The translations under genes and the position numbers were made by a program. DNA of 64,000 nt from Brachynemurus nebulosus. Taxonomy: Eukaryota; Arthropoda; Insecta; Neuroptera; Myrmeleontidae. Positions 1 to 17,217 of this stretch are shown here, piece by piece (the stretch's first letter is position 1; every line of letters begins with the position of its first letter). The notes beneath the pieces were generated by a model. The model saw only the letters and a program-made list of their open reading frames with translations. It was not told the origin of the DNA and made no database searches. The stretch is from NCBI GenBank assembly GCA_035578155.1, contig JAPWDM010000022.1, positions 6,276,783-6,340,782 of the forward strand, written 5' to 3'.

Positions 1-66
1 GTAATAAAATGTTATTCAACTAAAAATTTGAAAAAAAAAATTATAATATTTCGTTACAATAACTAG

Positions 67-249
67 TCCTAGTGAAACTGAATTTACAATACCTACCATA
101 CTTGATACCGAAGATACGTGGAGTACGCTAGATGTTATTTGTTTTTCAGCAGTTGTAACATTCTCGGGACTAACCATTATATTTTTATGCCTATTTATTT
201 GGAAAACGTATCCGTGGTGTTTTAAAACGAAAAAAGTTCAAACAAAAAG
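67..249 (+). CDS. Internal exon encoding a single membrane span; gene not recognised
   Basis: An open stretch of 183 bases sits between an acceptor-like AG at 65-66 and a donor-like AG|GTACTT at 249-254. It enters in phase 1 and leaves in phase 2. The translation has an acidic, Ser/Thr-rich front part (SETEFTIPT, then DTEDTWSTLD). A hydrophobic run of about 22 residues follows (CFSAVVTFSGLTIIFLCLF), and then WKTYPWCFKTKK, which looks like a cytosolic stop-transfer segment with a juxtamembrane Cys. That order suggests a type I or signal-anchor membrane protein. No other exon is visible: the left edge cuts the gene and the next rightward sequence is repeat. I do not recognise the family. The frame also stays open past the donor to a TGA near 340, so a terminal exon is an alternative. 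Confidence 0.4.
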
Positions 250-348
250 GTACTTACCAATTTTTCCAACAAACTTTTCTGTAGAATACTTTAAAAATTT
301 AAAGGTCGACAATTTATGTAGTTGGGCGATTCTCTGACAAATGGTCAC

Positions 349-460
349 CAGTGTTCCCTCTAAGCTGTGCGCGTGTGCGCGCGCACATAAATTTTAAACA
401 TAACGTACATGAAAAATATTCGCGCACACACGAAAATTTTTTTTTGTGCAGCAAATAAAA
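349..460 (+). repeat. hAT-like terminal fragment
   Basis: Begins CAGTGTTCCCTCTAAGCTG, the style of a hAT terminus, followed by alternating GTGCGCGTGTGCGCGCGC. A partly inverse CGCGCACACACG lies near 421. No matching right end or 8-bp target duplication was found, so this is called as a fragment only. Confidence 0.35.
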
Positions 461-469
461 TTGCACCTG

Positions 470-1350
<881 letters not shown>

Positions 1351-1356
1351 TCGAAA

Positions 1357-1357
<1 letters not shown>

Positions 1358-1437
<80 letters not shown>
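1358..1437. repeat. (TA)n microsatellite, about 80 bp
   Basis: Pure alternating TA directly after a GTTCGAAAGT duplication. Confidence 0.95.
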
Positions 1438-1439
<2 letters not shown>

Positions 1440-1640
1440 GAGTGTAGCGTCCGTATACTTGTCTAAAATAAAATCGGGTCACGAGTTTTCAAAGTTCGCT
1501 ATTTTTCATCATAAGTTCATCTAAAATAAATTGGAATAAAATAAAATATTGAAAAAAGTCATTTAATTCAACATAGAAAGAATAATTAAATTAAAAAATT
1601 TTAATTGTTCATTAACACATAACTTACAAGTAAAGGTCCC
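1440..1640 (-). repeat. Diverged fragment of the hAT-like MITE family of 22348-22775
   Basis: It shares the ordered blocks TTTTTCATCA, TTCATCTAAAATAAATTGG, TTTAATTCAACATAGAAAG and TTAACACATAACTT with 6242-6819 and, inverted, with 22348-22775. Both ends are lost. Confidence 0.6.
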
Positions 1641-1790
1641 GAGGCCGGACCTATCGACTTTGATGAAAATTAAATATGTTGTAGAACACTAAAAACTAAG
1701 GGACACGTATTTTTTTTATCTGCGGAAAAACGGTTTGAAGGGGTGAAATCGCCCTCCAAAAATTGGGGTAAAAATTTAATTTTTCAAATA

Positions 1791-3270
1791 CAGTAGAACC
1801 TGTTTAAGTTGGACACCCGCGGTGCAATCAAAAACTGTCCAACATATGCAAAATACCAAAATCATCTACGCTTAGTAATTTTAAGGTTAACACTAATTTA
1901 GAATATAATGCAAAATTATTTTTAAAGTAATACATATACACACATCTACGTATCAATATTTATTGAAATAAACTATCGAATAACAATCGTAATACATACA
2001 TATTATAGATATTTAAACATTATCTTTCGTAAAAAAATCACTTATCTTTGTTTGGATACAATTTTTAGGAAAATTTTGCTTTCTAATTTGCTTTGAATTT
2101 TGAATAAATCTTCTAACAGTTCGCATGGGTTTTCAGTTAAATACTTAATGGCGGTATTTATACCGTTCAAAGCTTCTTCAGGGGTTGTTGGTTTCTCCGC
2201 TACTTTCTCACACTCGTCACTAGATTCTTCGATTTCTTGTTCCTCGTCTAGTTGTAAAACATGTTGAAGAACGTCTTGATGTGTATTGAAGACATGATCG
2301 TGTACCTCCAAGTAGGCATCGGCGGTGATCATTTCTTCAGCAGTCTGTAACTGATTTTGAAACTCTGGAGGTAATAATTTAATTGCATCGCGAAGTTCTG
2401 AATCAGGGTCTTCATTATGATCCCCTTCATTTGCTTTTGGTATACTAAAACCAGCTCGTCTAAAACACTTAACAATTGTTTCCGTAGATACAGCTTGCCA
2501 TGCTTCGCTGATCCATCGAATTGCATCCAAAACCGTGACTGAGTTGATAAATTCCTTGTGGTTGTTAGAAATTTCAGATTTAGCAACTAAACACATAAGC
2601 AAACTTTTGCGGTAATAAGCTTTCATTGTTCGAATCACGCCTTGATCTAGTGGCTGAATTTCCGATGTTAGATTTGGCGGTAAATAAACAAGTTTAACAT
2701 TCTCGAACGATTTCATAATCTTATGACTTGTAGCATTATCTAGTATGATCACAATTTTTCTAGCAGCCTTACGCATTTGCCTGTCAATATCTGACAACTA
2801 ACTTTCAAAAATATCAGTCGTCATCCATGCCCTTTTATTGTGTCGCCAAATAACGGGAAGCTCCTTACATCTCATTTGTTTAAAAGCTCGAGGACGTGCT
2901 GATTTCCCAATTACTAACGGCGTTAACTTTTCTCCGACCGAACTCGTACATAATAGAACAGTTAACCGTTCTTTAGACAATTTACCACCTTTGCATGGAT
3001 CACCTTGTGCAACATAACTTTTTTTGTCTAATAATGTCTTTTGTCTAAAAATGTGTAAAATACATGAATGTCCAACGTAAACAGGTCAAAATATCAAAAA
3101 AGATTTTAAAAAACTGTCCAAATTAGACAGGTTTCCAACATATAGTGGTGTCCAACTTATAAGTATTAATATACATTTAAAACAATGTAATTTCGCCAGG
3201 CCAATTGAAAAGTGTCCAACTTGAGCAGGTGTCCAGTATACAGAGGTGTCCAACTTGGCAGGTTTCACTG
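1791..3270 (-). mobile_element. Tigger/pogo-like DNA transposon, about 1.48 kb, internally deleted
   Basis: The ends CAGTAGAACCTG...GTTGGACACC and (inverted) CAGTGAAACCTG...GTTGGACACC form imperfect TIRs of about 27 bp. TA lies on both sides (1789-1790 and 3271-3272), the target duplication of the Tc1/mariner superfamily. The repeat copy at about 37511-37530 carries the uninterrupted target (TTTTTCAAATATCTCGAAAA), which fixes both ends. Further GTCCAACTT motifs at 3065-3250 are subterminal repeats. The minus strand carries a broken transposase. Confidence 0.88.
2042..3023 (-). pseudogene. Tigger/pogo transposase remnant (DDE domain, C-terminal part)
   Basis: One minus-strand frame is open from about 3023 to 2042 except for a single TAG at 2798-2800. 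The upstream part has the family motif KERLTVLLC followed by PLVIGKSARPRAFK. The downstream part has the second catalytic Asp in ILDNATSHK and the third in PLDQGVIRTMKAYYRK. An acidic tail (DEEQEIEESSDECE) ends at TAA. The helix-turn-helix/CENP-B region and the first catalytic Asp are absent: the sequence before about 3023 is subterminal repeat. It is therefore both deleted and interrupted and should be inactive. An overlapping 85-residue frame at 2329-2586 is a shadow. Confidence 0.88.
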
Positions 3271-5099
3271 TATCTCGAAAACAGTAAGAGATAGAGCAAA
3301 AGTTTAAATTGGCGATATTACTCTTTTTTAAAGAGCTATCTATTGATATGCAATTTGTTCAAATTACATCAACAGGGGTGGTTGGGGGTTAAAATTTGGG
3401 GGTTAAATTTTGCAAAAAGGGGGTAAAAAATAAACAATATAAAAATTTTGTTTACAGATTTGAAATCTACGTCAAAAAATCTAATCGACTTGTTTTTGCT
3501 CAATATCCTAATATTAAGATATAGAGCAAAACAGGTCAATTAGATTTTTTGTCTCTCATCTGGCTTCACATTTCAAAAGTGTAATAAAAAAAAAAAAAAA
3601 AAATTGACCTTTTTCGAGACCGTAATAAATTTTATGACTTATTTTGGTAAAAATATTTTATCCTTTTAAATTTTTCAGTATTTTTAAATTGTGTTAAAAA
3701 AAAGTTACAAAAGAGATACAAAAGAGATACAAAAACAATTATTCAAACACACCCCAAAAGCAAAACTCAATTCGATGAAATTTGGTACACTGACATTATT
3801 TATCCTGAGCTAACAAACAGGATAATCTTATCCTGACTAAATAGAGACACTATTTACTATGAGCACATGTAGCTAGAATTTTAATAACACGTAGAATAGT
3901 TTTATCCCGATTGAATGTTCCCAGGGGATGCAAAAGAAATTCCAAAATCATGTCCAAATAATTAAACCGAATTTGATAAAATTTGGTGCACAGACATGAT
4001 TAATCCTGAATTTACGCATAGGCTAATCTTATCCTGATTAAAGGTTCCCGTAGGATGACTGAATCGAATTTGATAAAATTTAGTATACAAACGTTATTTA
4101 CTATGAACACATATAGTAATAATTTTGAAATAGTTTTAGTCGGGATAGTTTAATCCCGATTGAAGGTTTCCGGGGGAAGATGGGAAGACACAGGGGGGGG
4201 GGGGTCAACTCAATGCGGGTGAAGCCGCGGGTCAGACTTAGTTATATTATAAAAATGTGTTGAAATGGTTATGGAAATTCATAGTGAATGTAATAGCAAT
4301 AATAATACATAGGATAATTTTATCCCGATTGAAGGTTCCCGGTAGAAACAAAATCAACTGCTAAATCACATCCAACTAACTAAATCGAAGTCGATGAAAT
4401 TTAGTACACACAGAGACACTATTTACCCTGATCTAACACATAGTGTAATCTTATCCCGATTAAATGTTCCTGTGGGATTCAATATTATTTAATTATAATA
4501 ACAGCAAAAAATCACAGATCCTTTGATCCTTTGAAAATTTGAAAAACTTGTAGTGCGATTTTAAACCATTTTTGAACAATTTACATAGCCATATTTTCAA
4601 AACGGGGTGGGGCAGAATTACTATAATATTTGATATTTTCGTAATTATATAGTTAATTTAATTCCCAAAGAATGAATGTAGTAATTATTTACTGTCCTAT
4701 AACTGGATTAAAATTGGATTTTTCCGCTATATTGTCCGTCTTGTGTTGACATGAAAAATATTTATCAACTTTTGTTATTTTTCATAAATAATGGATTTAG
4801 GTATATTTTAGGTATATACAATAAAATAATTGAATAAATTGTATACATGTATGTATTTGTAAAATAATATGTGTTGTAACCACATCCATAAAAGCAATAA
4901 AATATTAGTGTGTTTCCCTTTTTAGTTTTTGTGTTGCAATTTTAGGGTCGGGTCGATCTTTTTCAACCGCGGGATGTAAATCATGATCAGCCGATAAAAT
5001 AAAGTTCATAATCTAATTGGCATTTTGAAATTCCCAACTTTAATGCAAGCAATATCAAGGATCTATGATTTTTTGCTTCGTTGCATATAAATCCATATT

Positions 5100-5590
5100 G
5101 AACTTAAACTTTTTAACCTGTTCTTGACTACATTATGTCACTAACTTCACGTCACCTGGCCAGATGCCGTCTTCACCACAACGACCGAATTGCTGACATG
5201 TTCCTGCCCTCAAAGACGCTGTCCAAGCGGAGCAAGAAGTTCATCCTGCCGAAGGATATCTCCCCACCGTGACTGCCCTCGGCCCCGGGGGGTGGTCAAA
5301 TGTGTACGTGCGGACGGAGTAAGTGAAGAGAAAGTGTGCGCGTAAGTGTGTTTAGGTTAAGTTTTACTATTTTTATTTTTACATGTTTAAAGGTTTTTTG
5401 AAAATTTTCCTTTGTATAGAGTCATTAATAATTAAGTATTTTCATGTATTGTATTACTTAGATTGTACATGTTAGGTTAGGGTTAAGCACTAGTTGTAGG
5501 TACCTAGATTTAAGTCAAGTATTGTAATTACATTAAAATTTTGTAAAATATTGTACCATTTTTAGAAAAAATATATTTCATTTCATTTCA
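5100..5590 (+). mobile_element. 5'-truncated non-LTR retroelement 3' end
   Basis: A GC-rich, CpG-rich block at about 5140-5340 contrasts strongly with the AT-rich surroundings. It runs into an untranslated tail that finishes with repeated ATTTCATTTCATTTCAT. A short coding end, then a 3' UTR, then a simple-repeat tail is the layout of a truncated non-LTR element. The clade is not assignable. Confidence 0.5.
5135..5272 (+). pseudogene. Terminal 46 codons of a probable retroelement ORF
   Basis: The open frame from ATG 5135 to TGA 5272 encodes a basic tail (RHLARCRLHHNDR, ADMFLPSKTLSKRSKKF, ILPKDISPP). GC content and codon choice differ from every host gene here. I do not recognise a domain. Assignment to a non-LTR ORF rests only on the following 3' tail. 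Confidence 0.35.
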
Positions 5591-5745
5591 TAAACTTTTT
5601 TTTAACACAATTTAAAAATATTGAAAAATTTAAAAGGATAAAATATTTTTACCAAAATAAGTCATAAAATTTATTACGGTCTGGTAAAAGGTCAATTTTT
5701 TTTTTTATTACGCTTTTGAAATGTGAAGCCAGATGAGAGATACAA

Positions 5746-6199
5746 GCCATATATAATATATATACTGTGTGAGTTTCTTGAGTTGCCATTTTTATTACAG
5801 CGAAACCGTTGATTTAATTCCTTTAATTTTTCAGTAAATATATGGAAAAATTGACCTTGAGGATTATCATATTTTATGTTTATTTAAAATAAAGGTACAT
5901 ACCTACGTAAATATACTTCCAAATTTGAAAATAAAGTAATTCATTTTTGAAACATATAAAAATATTTATCAAATTTTAAGGTGTACGAATACGAATGTGG
6001 CGTTGACGAAAAAAAAATTTTTTACCCTAATTTAATTTTTTAAATTTTCCTTATCAGTTAGGCAGTAAAAATATGCAAATGTACTTGAGGCTACTTCAAC
6101 CGATAGTGATCCGAAAACGGTAGCGCCCCTACTCTCGCCTTTCACCGTTCTTAACGAATAGGCTGTATAAGTCTAATTTTTTCAAGGAAAAATTCGACT
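5746..6199. other. No gene or clear repeat seen
   Basis: AT-rich sequence without a convincing exon, RNA gene or terminal repeat. Confidence 0.5.
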
Positions 6200-6880
6200 A
6201 AAAATGGACCGTTTTTTGACGCCGCTGTAACTAATATACCAGATGGCGTTGATGTACTAGAATAAAATTAGGGTCGGGACACGAGTTTCGATAGTTCGCT
6301 ATTTTTCATCAAAGATTCATCTAAAATAAATTGGAAATAAATTAAATATTTAAAAAAATACTTTAATTCAACCTAGAAAGATTAATTAAATTAAAAAATT
6401 TTAATTCTTCGTTAACACATAACTTGGTGACGATACTTTTGTACTGAATAATATGATAATGAATTTTGACATCTATTTGATGAAAAATGCTCACATGTCC
6501 CAACTCTATTCAGTAAACTCCTCTACAATCGTTGGCGTTGATGTACTAGAATAAAATTAGAGTCGGGACACGAGTTTCGATAGTTCGCTGTTTTTCATCA
6601 AAGATTCATCTAAAATCAATTGGAAATAAATTAAATATTTAAAAAAATACTTTAATTCAACCTAGAAAGATTAATTAAATTAAAAAATTTTAATTCTTCG
6701 TTAACACATAACTTGGTGACGATACTTTTGTACTGAATAATATGATAATGAATTTTGACATCTATTTGATGAAAAATGCTCACATGTCCCAACTCTATTC
6801 AGTAAACTCCTCTACAATCAGTGCCACGTAACAAACTGTGACATTCAAAGGTCCGTCCTTGAAAACAAGTGGCAGGGACA
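6200..6880 (-). mobile_element. hAT-like MITE (same family as 22348-22775) with internal duplication
   Basis: In reverse orientation it shares the whole body of the 22348-22775 element, from the CAGATGGCGTTGATGTAC block to the GTGGCAGGGACA terminus at about 6868-6879. The other terminus is lost near 6200. The body is duplicated in tandem (6242-6819). Confidence 0.75.
6242..6819. repeat. Tandem duplication of a 289-bp unit
   Basis: Units 6242-6530 and 6531-6819 are almost identical; I noticed only a few substitutions (for example AGGGTCGG/AGAGTCGG and CTATTTTT/CTGTTTTT). Both units begin near GGCGTTGATGTACTAG and end CCTCTACAATC. A young duplication within an older MITE. Confidence 0.9.
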
Positions 6881-6939
6881 GGACCTACACATACCGAGAT
6901 ATATTCATCTATATTTAGAAAGTACGACTAAAATAGTCG

Positions 6940-7166
<227 letters not shown>

Positions 7167-8037
7167 TTATGTATCAGCACGATAACTCTCGAACGAAATG
7201 TCCTAGGTTTACGAAATTGGTGAGAACGTTGGAATCCAAAAATCTTGGATGAGTTCTTCAGCCAGACACGTCGGATACCAGGAAAATGGTTTTTGTTCTT
7301 GCAAAAAATTAGTTTTTTGCCAAAATTTGCTATAATTTAAAAGTTTTTGCCACATTTTTTTACAACATTGCAAAGACGGAAAAAAATCAGATAAAAAAGG
7401 TTTTTGAACTATTATTCTAGGTTAGCTAGTTTTTGAGAAAATAAGAAAAAAATTCAGTAGTACGGATTGGACAGTTCTGGACCCACCATCGGATTTTTTT
7501 GAGCGACCTCAAGGAGGAGGTACCACTTCTAAAAATGAAATACACTAGATATGATATGTCCGCACGATAACACAAGAACGAAATAACTTATTTTTAAGAA
7601 ATTTCGTGAAAACGTTTACGGTTTTTTGGACATTTTTCGTGAAAAAAATTTGGCGAAATGAGGCGGAAAAATCACATAAGGAAGGTTTCTTTATTTACAA
7701 TTACTCTATATCAACTAGTTTCCGAGGAAAACGTACTTTTGTAAATGGAAATTCGCTATGTTATGTAGGATGCTGCGACAGGGGTATTTCACAAAATGGT
7801 CGATAACTTTCGTAGCGGCAGTTGCAAATGGTAGAAAATGTCCATTTCGTATAGTCTTCGATGTAATTAACATGCTACAAAAAAAAAAATTTGAGGGGGC
7901 AAACAGTTCCTTATTCACTAAAATTTGGAGCCTATCCGACTCCATTATATTTAATTAAAAAAATAAAAAGGCAGTTATTAAAAAACATTCGTGGTCATTG
8001 TACAATTTAACATGCTACTAAATTTCAAGTTAGAATT

Positions 8038-8135
8038 TATTTTTTCATCAATAATGTTAGTAATTTTCATCAATAATGTTAATAATTTTCATCAATAATG
8101 TTATGTAGTAAATTTTTTCATCAATAATGTACATT
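8038..8135. repeat. Short tandem repeat, about 22 bp, four copies
   Basis: The phrase TTTTCATCAATAATGTTA is repeated with small changes. Nothing coding. Confidence 0.75.
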
Positions 8136-8268
8136 AAAAATAGATTTTGATATATATTTGCTACATCTGTCACTTTTATACATGAAATTTTTTAGTTTTC
8201 GCCATTTTGATTTTTTGGTGGGGGTTAATTTCAATTGAAAAAGTAGAAAAATTTATACTACTAAAACA

Positions 8269-8840
8269 GGGTACTTGACTGAAGTTACAAAAATATTCTA
8301 AAAGCATTGTTTTTCCATATCAGTTAAGTGATTATTTTATTTTCGACAGATTCTGTAAAAAATCATCAAAAAAATATAACCCTACAATTTTAAATGAGAA
8401 AAGGCGGGAAAAACATCTCACTATAGTGACGTCACAGTTTGAAGCAACTAAACGTCAATGTCAATCTTTATAACCTCAAAATTTTGATTATATTCATAAA
8501 ATATCAAAGTAAAAGCAAGTATTTATTAGAATTCTGGCCGATTATTATTACTAATATATATGAGCTAATAGAAATATTCAAAAGAAAACACAATTTCACC
8601 TCACCGTTGAAAATTATCAAAATCGACATATCTAGCTACAAAATATTACGTCATATTCAAGAAATGGCGCGTTTTCACTAATTTGAATGTTTGTTGAAAA
8701 ATGGTGATTTTCAAAATAAAATTTCTAAATAGTTATCAAATTTTTTTTATGTTTCATCATTAAAATTGGACATGTGTAATCATAATGCATAGAATTATTA
8801 TTTAACATTTGACACAAATTTTAAATACAGTGAAGTACCG
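8269..8840. mobile_element. MITE with GGTACTTGACTG-type ends, about 570 bp
   Basis: Ends GGGTACTTGACTG and (inverted) CGGTACTTCACTG. An inverted, diverged copy lies at 55452-56118 with the same internal order: ACGTCAATGTCAATCTTTA, GTGACGTCA, and AATGGCGCGTTTTCA. A further half-copy may begin near 43188. Non-coding. Confidence 0.7.
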
Positions 8841-8979
8841 TATTATAATTTTATAACATCTAGATTTTATAAAATCTAGATTTTAAGTATGTTACACCTA
8901 CGATTACACTAAAATTTAAGCCACGCCCTCGTAAAATTATAATTGTATAAAATCTAGATGTTAGGTGGAACAGTACCTT
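8836..8979. repeat. Inverted repeat with a perfect 20-bp palindrome
   Basis: CTAGATTTTATAAAATCTAG at 8860-8879 is a perfect palindrome. The flanks GTACCGTATTATAATTTTAT and AAAATTATAATTGTATAAAA...CAGTACCTTA form an outer inverted repeat, so the whole could be a small hairpin MITE abutting the previous element. Confidence 0.6.
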
Positions 8980-9312
8980 AACCCTACCCTGATAGATTTG
9001 TGTAGTAAATATGCTGTATAGTAATATACCAGTAGTAAATATGTTGTGTAGTAATATACCATACCATAACTGTGTGATAGGGACACCCCTCTTATATCTT
9101 ACTTTGGCGACACAGGTTCGCCCTATACTAGATCTAGGTCGCTATAGGTAATATGTAGTTATTTGTGTATTAAGAGTGCAAAATGGTACATTGCCGCTCG
9201 ATTGAGAATGTTGACGCGCGACGCCGCCAGGCGGAGCGCGTTATTCTCATGAGAGCGGCAATGTCATTTTGTACTCGAATTACACACAAAATTTTGTCTA
9301 CAATCTTAAGAG

Positions 9313-9955
9313 ACTTGTAAACGAGCAATAAAATTGCTACATATTGCCGGAAATATTTCTGAACATTGTGGCCCGACCACATTTCGGCAATATGTTGCCG
9401 GCAACTATGGCTGGGCAACATGTGGCCAAATATATCCCGACATCTATCAGCCACAGTATTGCTGATAATTTTGCATGTACACGTGCCAATAATGGCCGAC
9501 TCTCGAGAAATGTTAATTAGCGCTGCATATATAGTGTATTATTTATTCAAAAACTTAACTAGAATGTCAAAAAGCGACTTTGAATACTTACTTCAAAAAA
9601 TGAACCTAAAATTCAAAAACAGTCGACAGTAATGCGAGAACCAATACCAGTAACGACAAGATTGGCAATCACGTTACGATTCTTGGTGATTGGAGACTCC
9701 CATAAGTACAGACTAGGCTAATAACCTCTAGGTAAAAGTAATATGGCCGGATAATGTTTATATTTTCGCCCAGACACCGACAACACCGGCAACACGCAAG
9801 CCAGTAGTTGCAATATGAAATATATTGCCCGGCCATACAGACACATTGCCGAGTCATACGAATATATTGCCGGAAATATTTCTGAATCTCGAGCAATATT
9901 GCCCGGCCATTGTTGCCGACCACACATTGCCGTAAAAAGTTGCTCGTTTACAAGT
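9313..9955. mobile_element. Element of about 640 bp with ACTTGTAAACGAGCAA termini and an ATTGCCGG-rich interior
   Basis: The termini ACTTGTAAACGAGCAA and TTGCTCGTTTACAAGT are perfect inverted repeats. The interior repeats TATTGCCGGAAATATTTCTG twice (about 9345 and 9863) and has many ATTGCCG/GGCCGGGC-type words in both orientations. It is CpG-richer than its surroundings. No clear target duplication, and no credible protein in either strand. Confidence 0.65.
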
Positions 9956-10324
9956 ACCTTATAAAATGTATTTTTTATTTAAAAGATACTCGAAAAAATA
10001 ATAATGGACGTTAATATTTAATTTAATGTTATAATTTTTGCAGCTTCAGAAATAGTTTAAGGTGTACTTGAGAAATCACTGTCACTATTACATATTTCCA
10101 TCATATATGTATAAATTTTTTAATCTTTTATTCTTATTATTTATTAATTAACTATAGTTAGTTATTTATTATTTTTAATTAATATTTTGTAGTTATTTTG
10201 AAATTTAATAAAATTAATATTCCACTTGATTACGATAAAAATAATAATTTCAGAATCTGTTTATTTGTTACCATAAAAAATATAAACAACGCCTACCCGA
10301 TTTGTAATTATATACATGTTGAGC

Positions 10325-10379
10325 GAGCAACAAAGTATTAATTTTCCGCTTTAAAGCGAAAAGTAGTACTTTGTTGCTC
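10325..10379. repeat. 55-bp hairpin
   Basis: GAGCAACAAAGTA is mirrored by TACTTTGTTGCTC around a second stem CGCTTTAAAGCG. It lies just downstream of the RpL38 3' end. Cause unknown; a foldback remnant is likely. Confidence 0.6.
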
Positions 10380-10915
10380 AGCAACTAGAGTCTTCGGCAA
10401 ATACACGTTTTGCGCTCTTTTCACAGAGAGCAGAAGCCTACTTTCCACTAAGATTGTAGAAAAAATTAATTAAACTTGGTCTGACGTCATTAAACAAATG
10501 CAACAATTGAAGCAAAATCAGACGATCCAAATTTTCTGTCTCTTTTCCCTTTTGATACGTATTTTTATATTAAAATAACTTAAAAATGTACGTCTAATAT
10601 TGCTTCATTTGTTAATGACATCAGATCAATACTCATTTTATTAAGTATCTATATTTAAGATAAATATAATCAAAAATTTAAATAATCAGATTTTTGCAGA
10701 TCAATATTGTTGTTATCAAATACATACACTGAACTCGAAGATACTGATTCAGGCACAGAAACTGAAATATATTCAAGAAACTATTTATACGGCAATGGCA
10801 ATAAAGATGACGTAGCACTCAAAGTAATGGGCTTACAATAATACTAATTTTAATGGTTTAAATAAGTTTAATTATTTTTATATTTAAATAAACAAATCAG
10901 AGTTAATTTTAAAAA

Positions 10916-10921
10916 TTTATT
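10916..10921 (-). promoter_or_regulatory. Polyadenylation signal for RpL38
   Basis: AATAAA on the minus strand, 39 bases past the RpL38 stop codon. Confidence 0.6.
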
Positions 10922-10959
10922 TTTTTATACGAAAGTAAATACATACATTTAACATTATA

Positions 10960-15833
<4,874 letters not shown>

Positions 15834-16567
15834 TTTTGATATTTAAAGGTACGAATTACCTAAAACAATAAAAGGAATGTATCAATGTATGCTAATTTTC
15901 ACGAAATTAATATTAAACTTAAAAAATTAAGAAAAATTAACATATTTTTTAAGATGATACAAGATTATTAAATAAAATTAATACAATAAGGAAACAGAAG
16001 CATACCTTTTCATGAAATATTTCCGAAAGAATTATGTTTTACTGGTTTAAGGTTTTTTATGTATTTGTAATTACCAACCTAAAAATAAGATACATACGTA
16101 CACTCCCTAGTTTCTTTATATATTTTTCTCACATTTGAAATTTGGCGGATTTATAAAAAATTAACTCTTTAAATTTTATAAAATATAAGCATTAAATTTA
16201 ACTGACAAATTATTGAAAATTTAAATAAGAAATTCGTATTATTTTTATTTAATAAATAAGTTATAAAAAAGTCAAATTTCATTAAATGTACTGTACATAT
16301 TCTCTTTTGCAGTTATGCAATGTATTGACAAAGCGAATAACGAATGGACATTTTTTGACGTTCTAAAGTTCTAAACAAACAATTAATTTAAAAAAAAAAA
16401 TTAAAAATCACTCATTTTTCTCATGATTAACTAAACAGTTTTTTTTTTAATCATAAAATACTGTAGTTCAAGAGCTCACGACTTTTTGTTTGTATATACT
16501 TTGTACAGATATACAGTATTTTAAAAAAAATAATGCTGATCTTTTTAATATGATGATATCTACCAAA
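15834..16567. other. Upstream region of RpL38
   Basis: AT-rich. It should hold the RpL38 5' UTR and promoter, but I see no sure start site or TATA box. Confidence 0.4.
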
Positions 16568-16857
16568 GAATGCTGGCGTTCGAGACGAAAATTTTGTTAG
16601 CCTAACGTTAGCTAACGGAGCTTTCCGAGGGCTCTGATTCAAAAAATAATGCACGTTAAATATTTTTTCATGGTTTTTCACGATGTAAAAACTTAATTTC
16701 TGAAGTACAGCCACATAATCAGTCACCATGTTAGAAATTGTTGTTTTAATATATAATGTATGTTAATGTTTTGAATGCGTGCCCTCTGGTTTGTAACGGT
16801 GAAAGCTCCGTTAGCTAACGTTAGGCTAACAAAATTTTCGTCCCGAACGCCAGCATG
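16568..16857. mobile_element. Short element with TIRs of about 57 bp
   Basis: The left arm ATGCTGGCGTTCG...TAACGTTAGCTAACGGAGCTTTC is inverted at 16800-16857 with one or two differences. The central 170 bp is unrelated AT-rich sequence. No target duplication recognised. Confidence 0.8.
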
Positions 16858-17217
16858 GAATTTCATTAACGTAAAATGTCAACACTTCAATCATGTAATT
16901 AGATGCACAATTTACGCAAAAACTTTACCAAATTCATTAGAAGACTCAATTGTGACTTTAGTTCCATAACTCATCGCTAGGGAATCTTATCACTGCCAAC
17001 AGGGAATAGAGAAAAACAATTGGCGACGTATGGAGTGTAGAATATAAGGAGGACTATCTTGTACGGAAAACAATAGAAAAATAGGTCAAAAAGTGTTCCG
17101 TTTTAAGTATTAAGTAACAGTTCAAAAACTTGCCAGAATAGCGCTAGAGTAGCAAAAGAGTATAGTGATTTTTTTGTATTGAGTTTTATAAAAATTTTTA
17201 AAATAATAAAACTATTA

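Larger units (their letters stand above)
1641..3560 (+). repeat. Dispersed repeat interrupted by a Tigger element
   Basis: The flanks 1641-1790 and 3271-3560 align collinearly with an uninterrupted copy at about 37368-37790. Shared blocks include GGACCTATCGA, GTTTGAAGGGGTGAAATCG, AAAATTGGGGTAAAA, CAACAGGGGT and AAAAATCTAATCGAC. A short piece also occurs near 53850. No coding capacity was seen. Confidence 0.75.
3549..5745. mobile_element. Non-autonomous element with terminal inverted repeats of about 165 bp
   Basis: The left arm (3549-3711: TCTCATCTGGCTTCACATTT onward) is inverted at 5587-5745, ending AAATGTGAAGCCAGATGAGA. The arms share the A-rich run, AATTGACCTTTT, the ATAAATTTTATGACTTATTT block and AAAATATTTT. 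The 1.9-kb interior is non-coding on the left, with a degenerate repeated phrase (TTATCCCGATTGAAGGTTCC, at least five copies at 3900-4470). On the right it holds a non-LTR fragment. No transposase was found. Confidence 0.7.

Noticed and set aside
9170..9923. Several 70-94 codon frames at 9.2-9.9 kb
   Set aside because: They arise from the ATTGCCGG-rich element in different frames and show only its repeated words.
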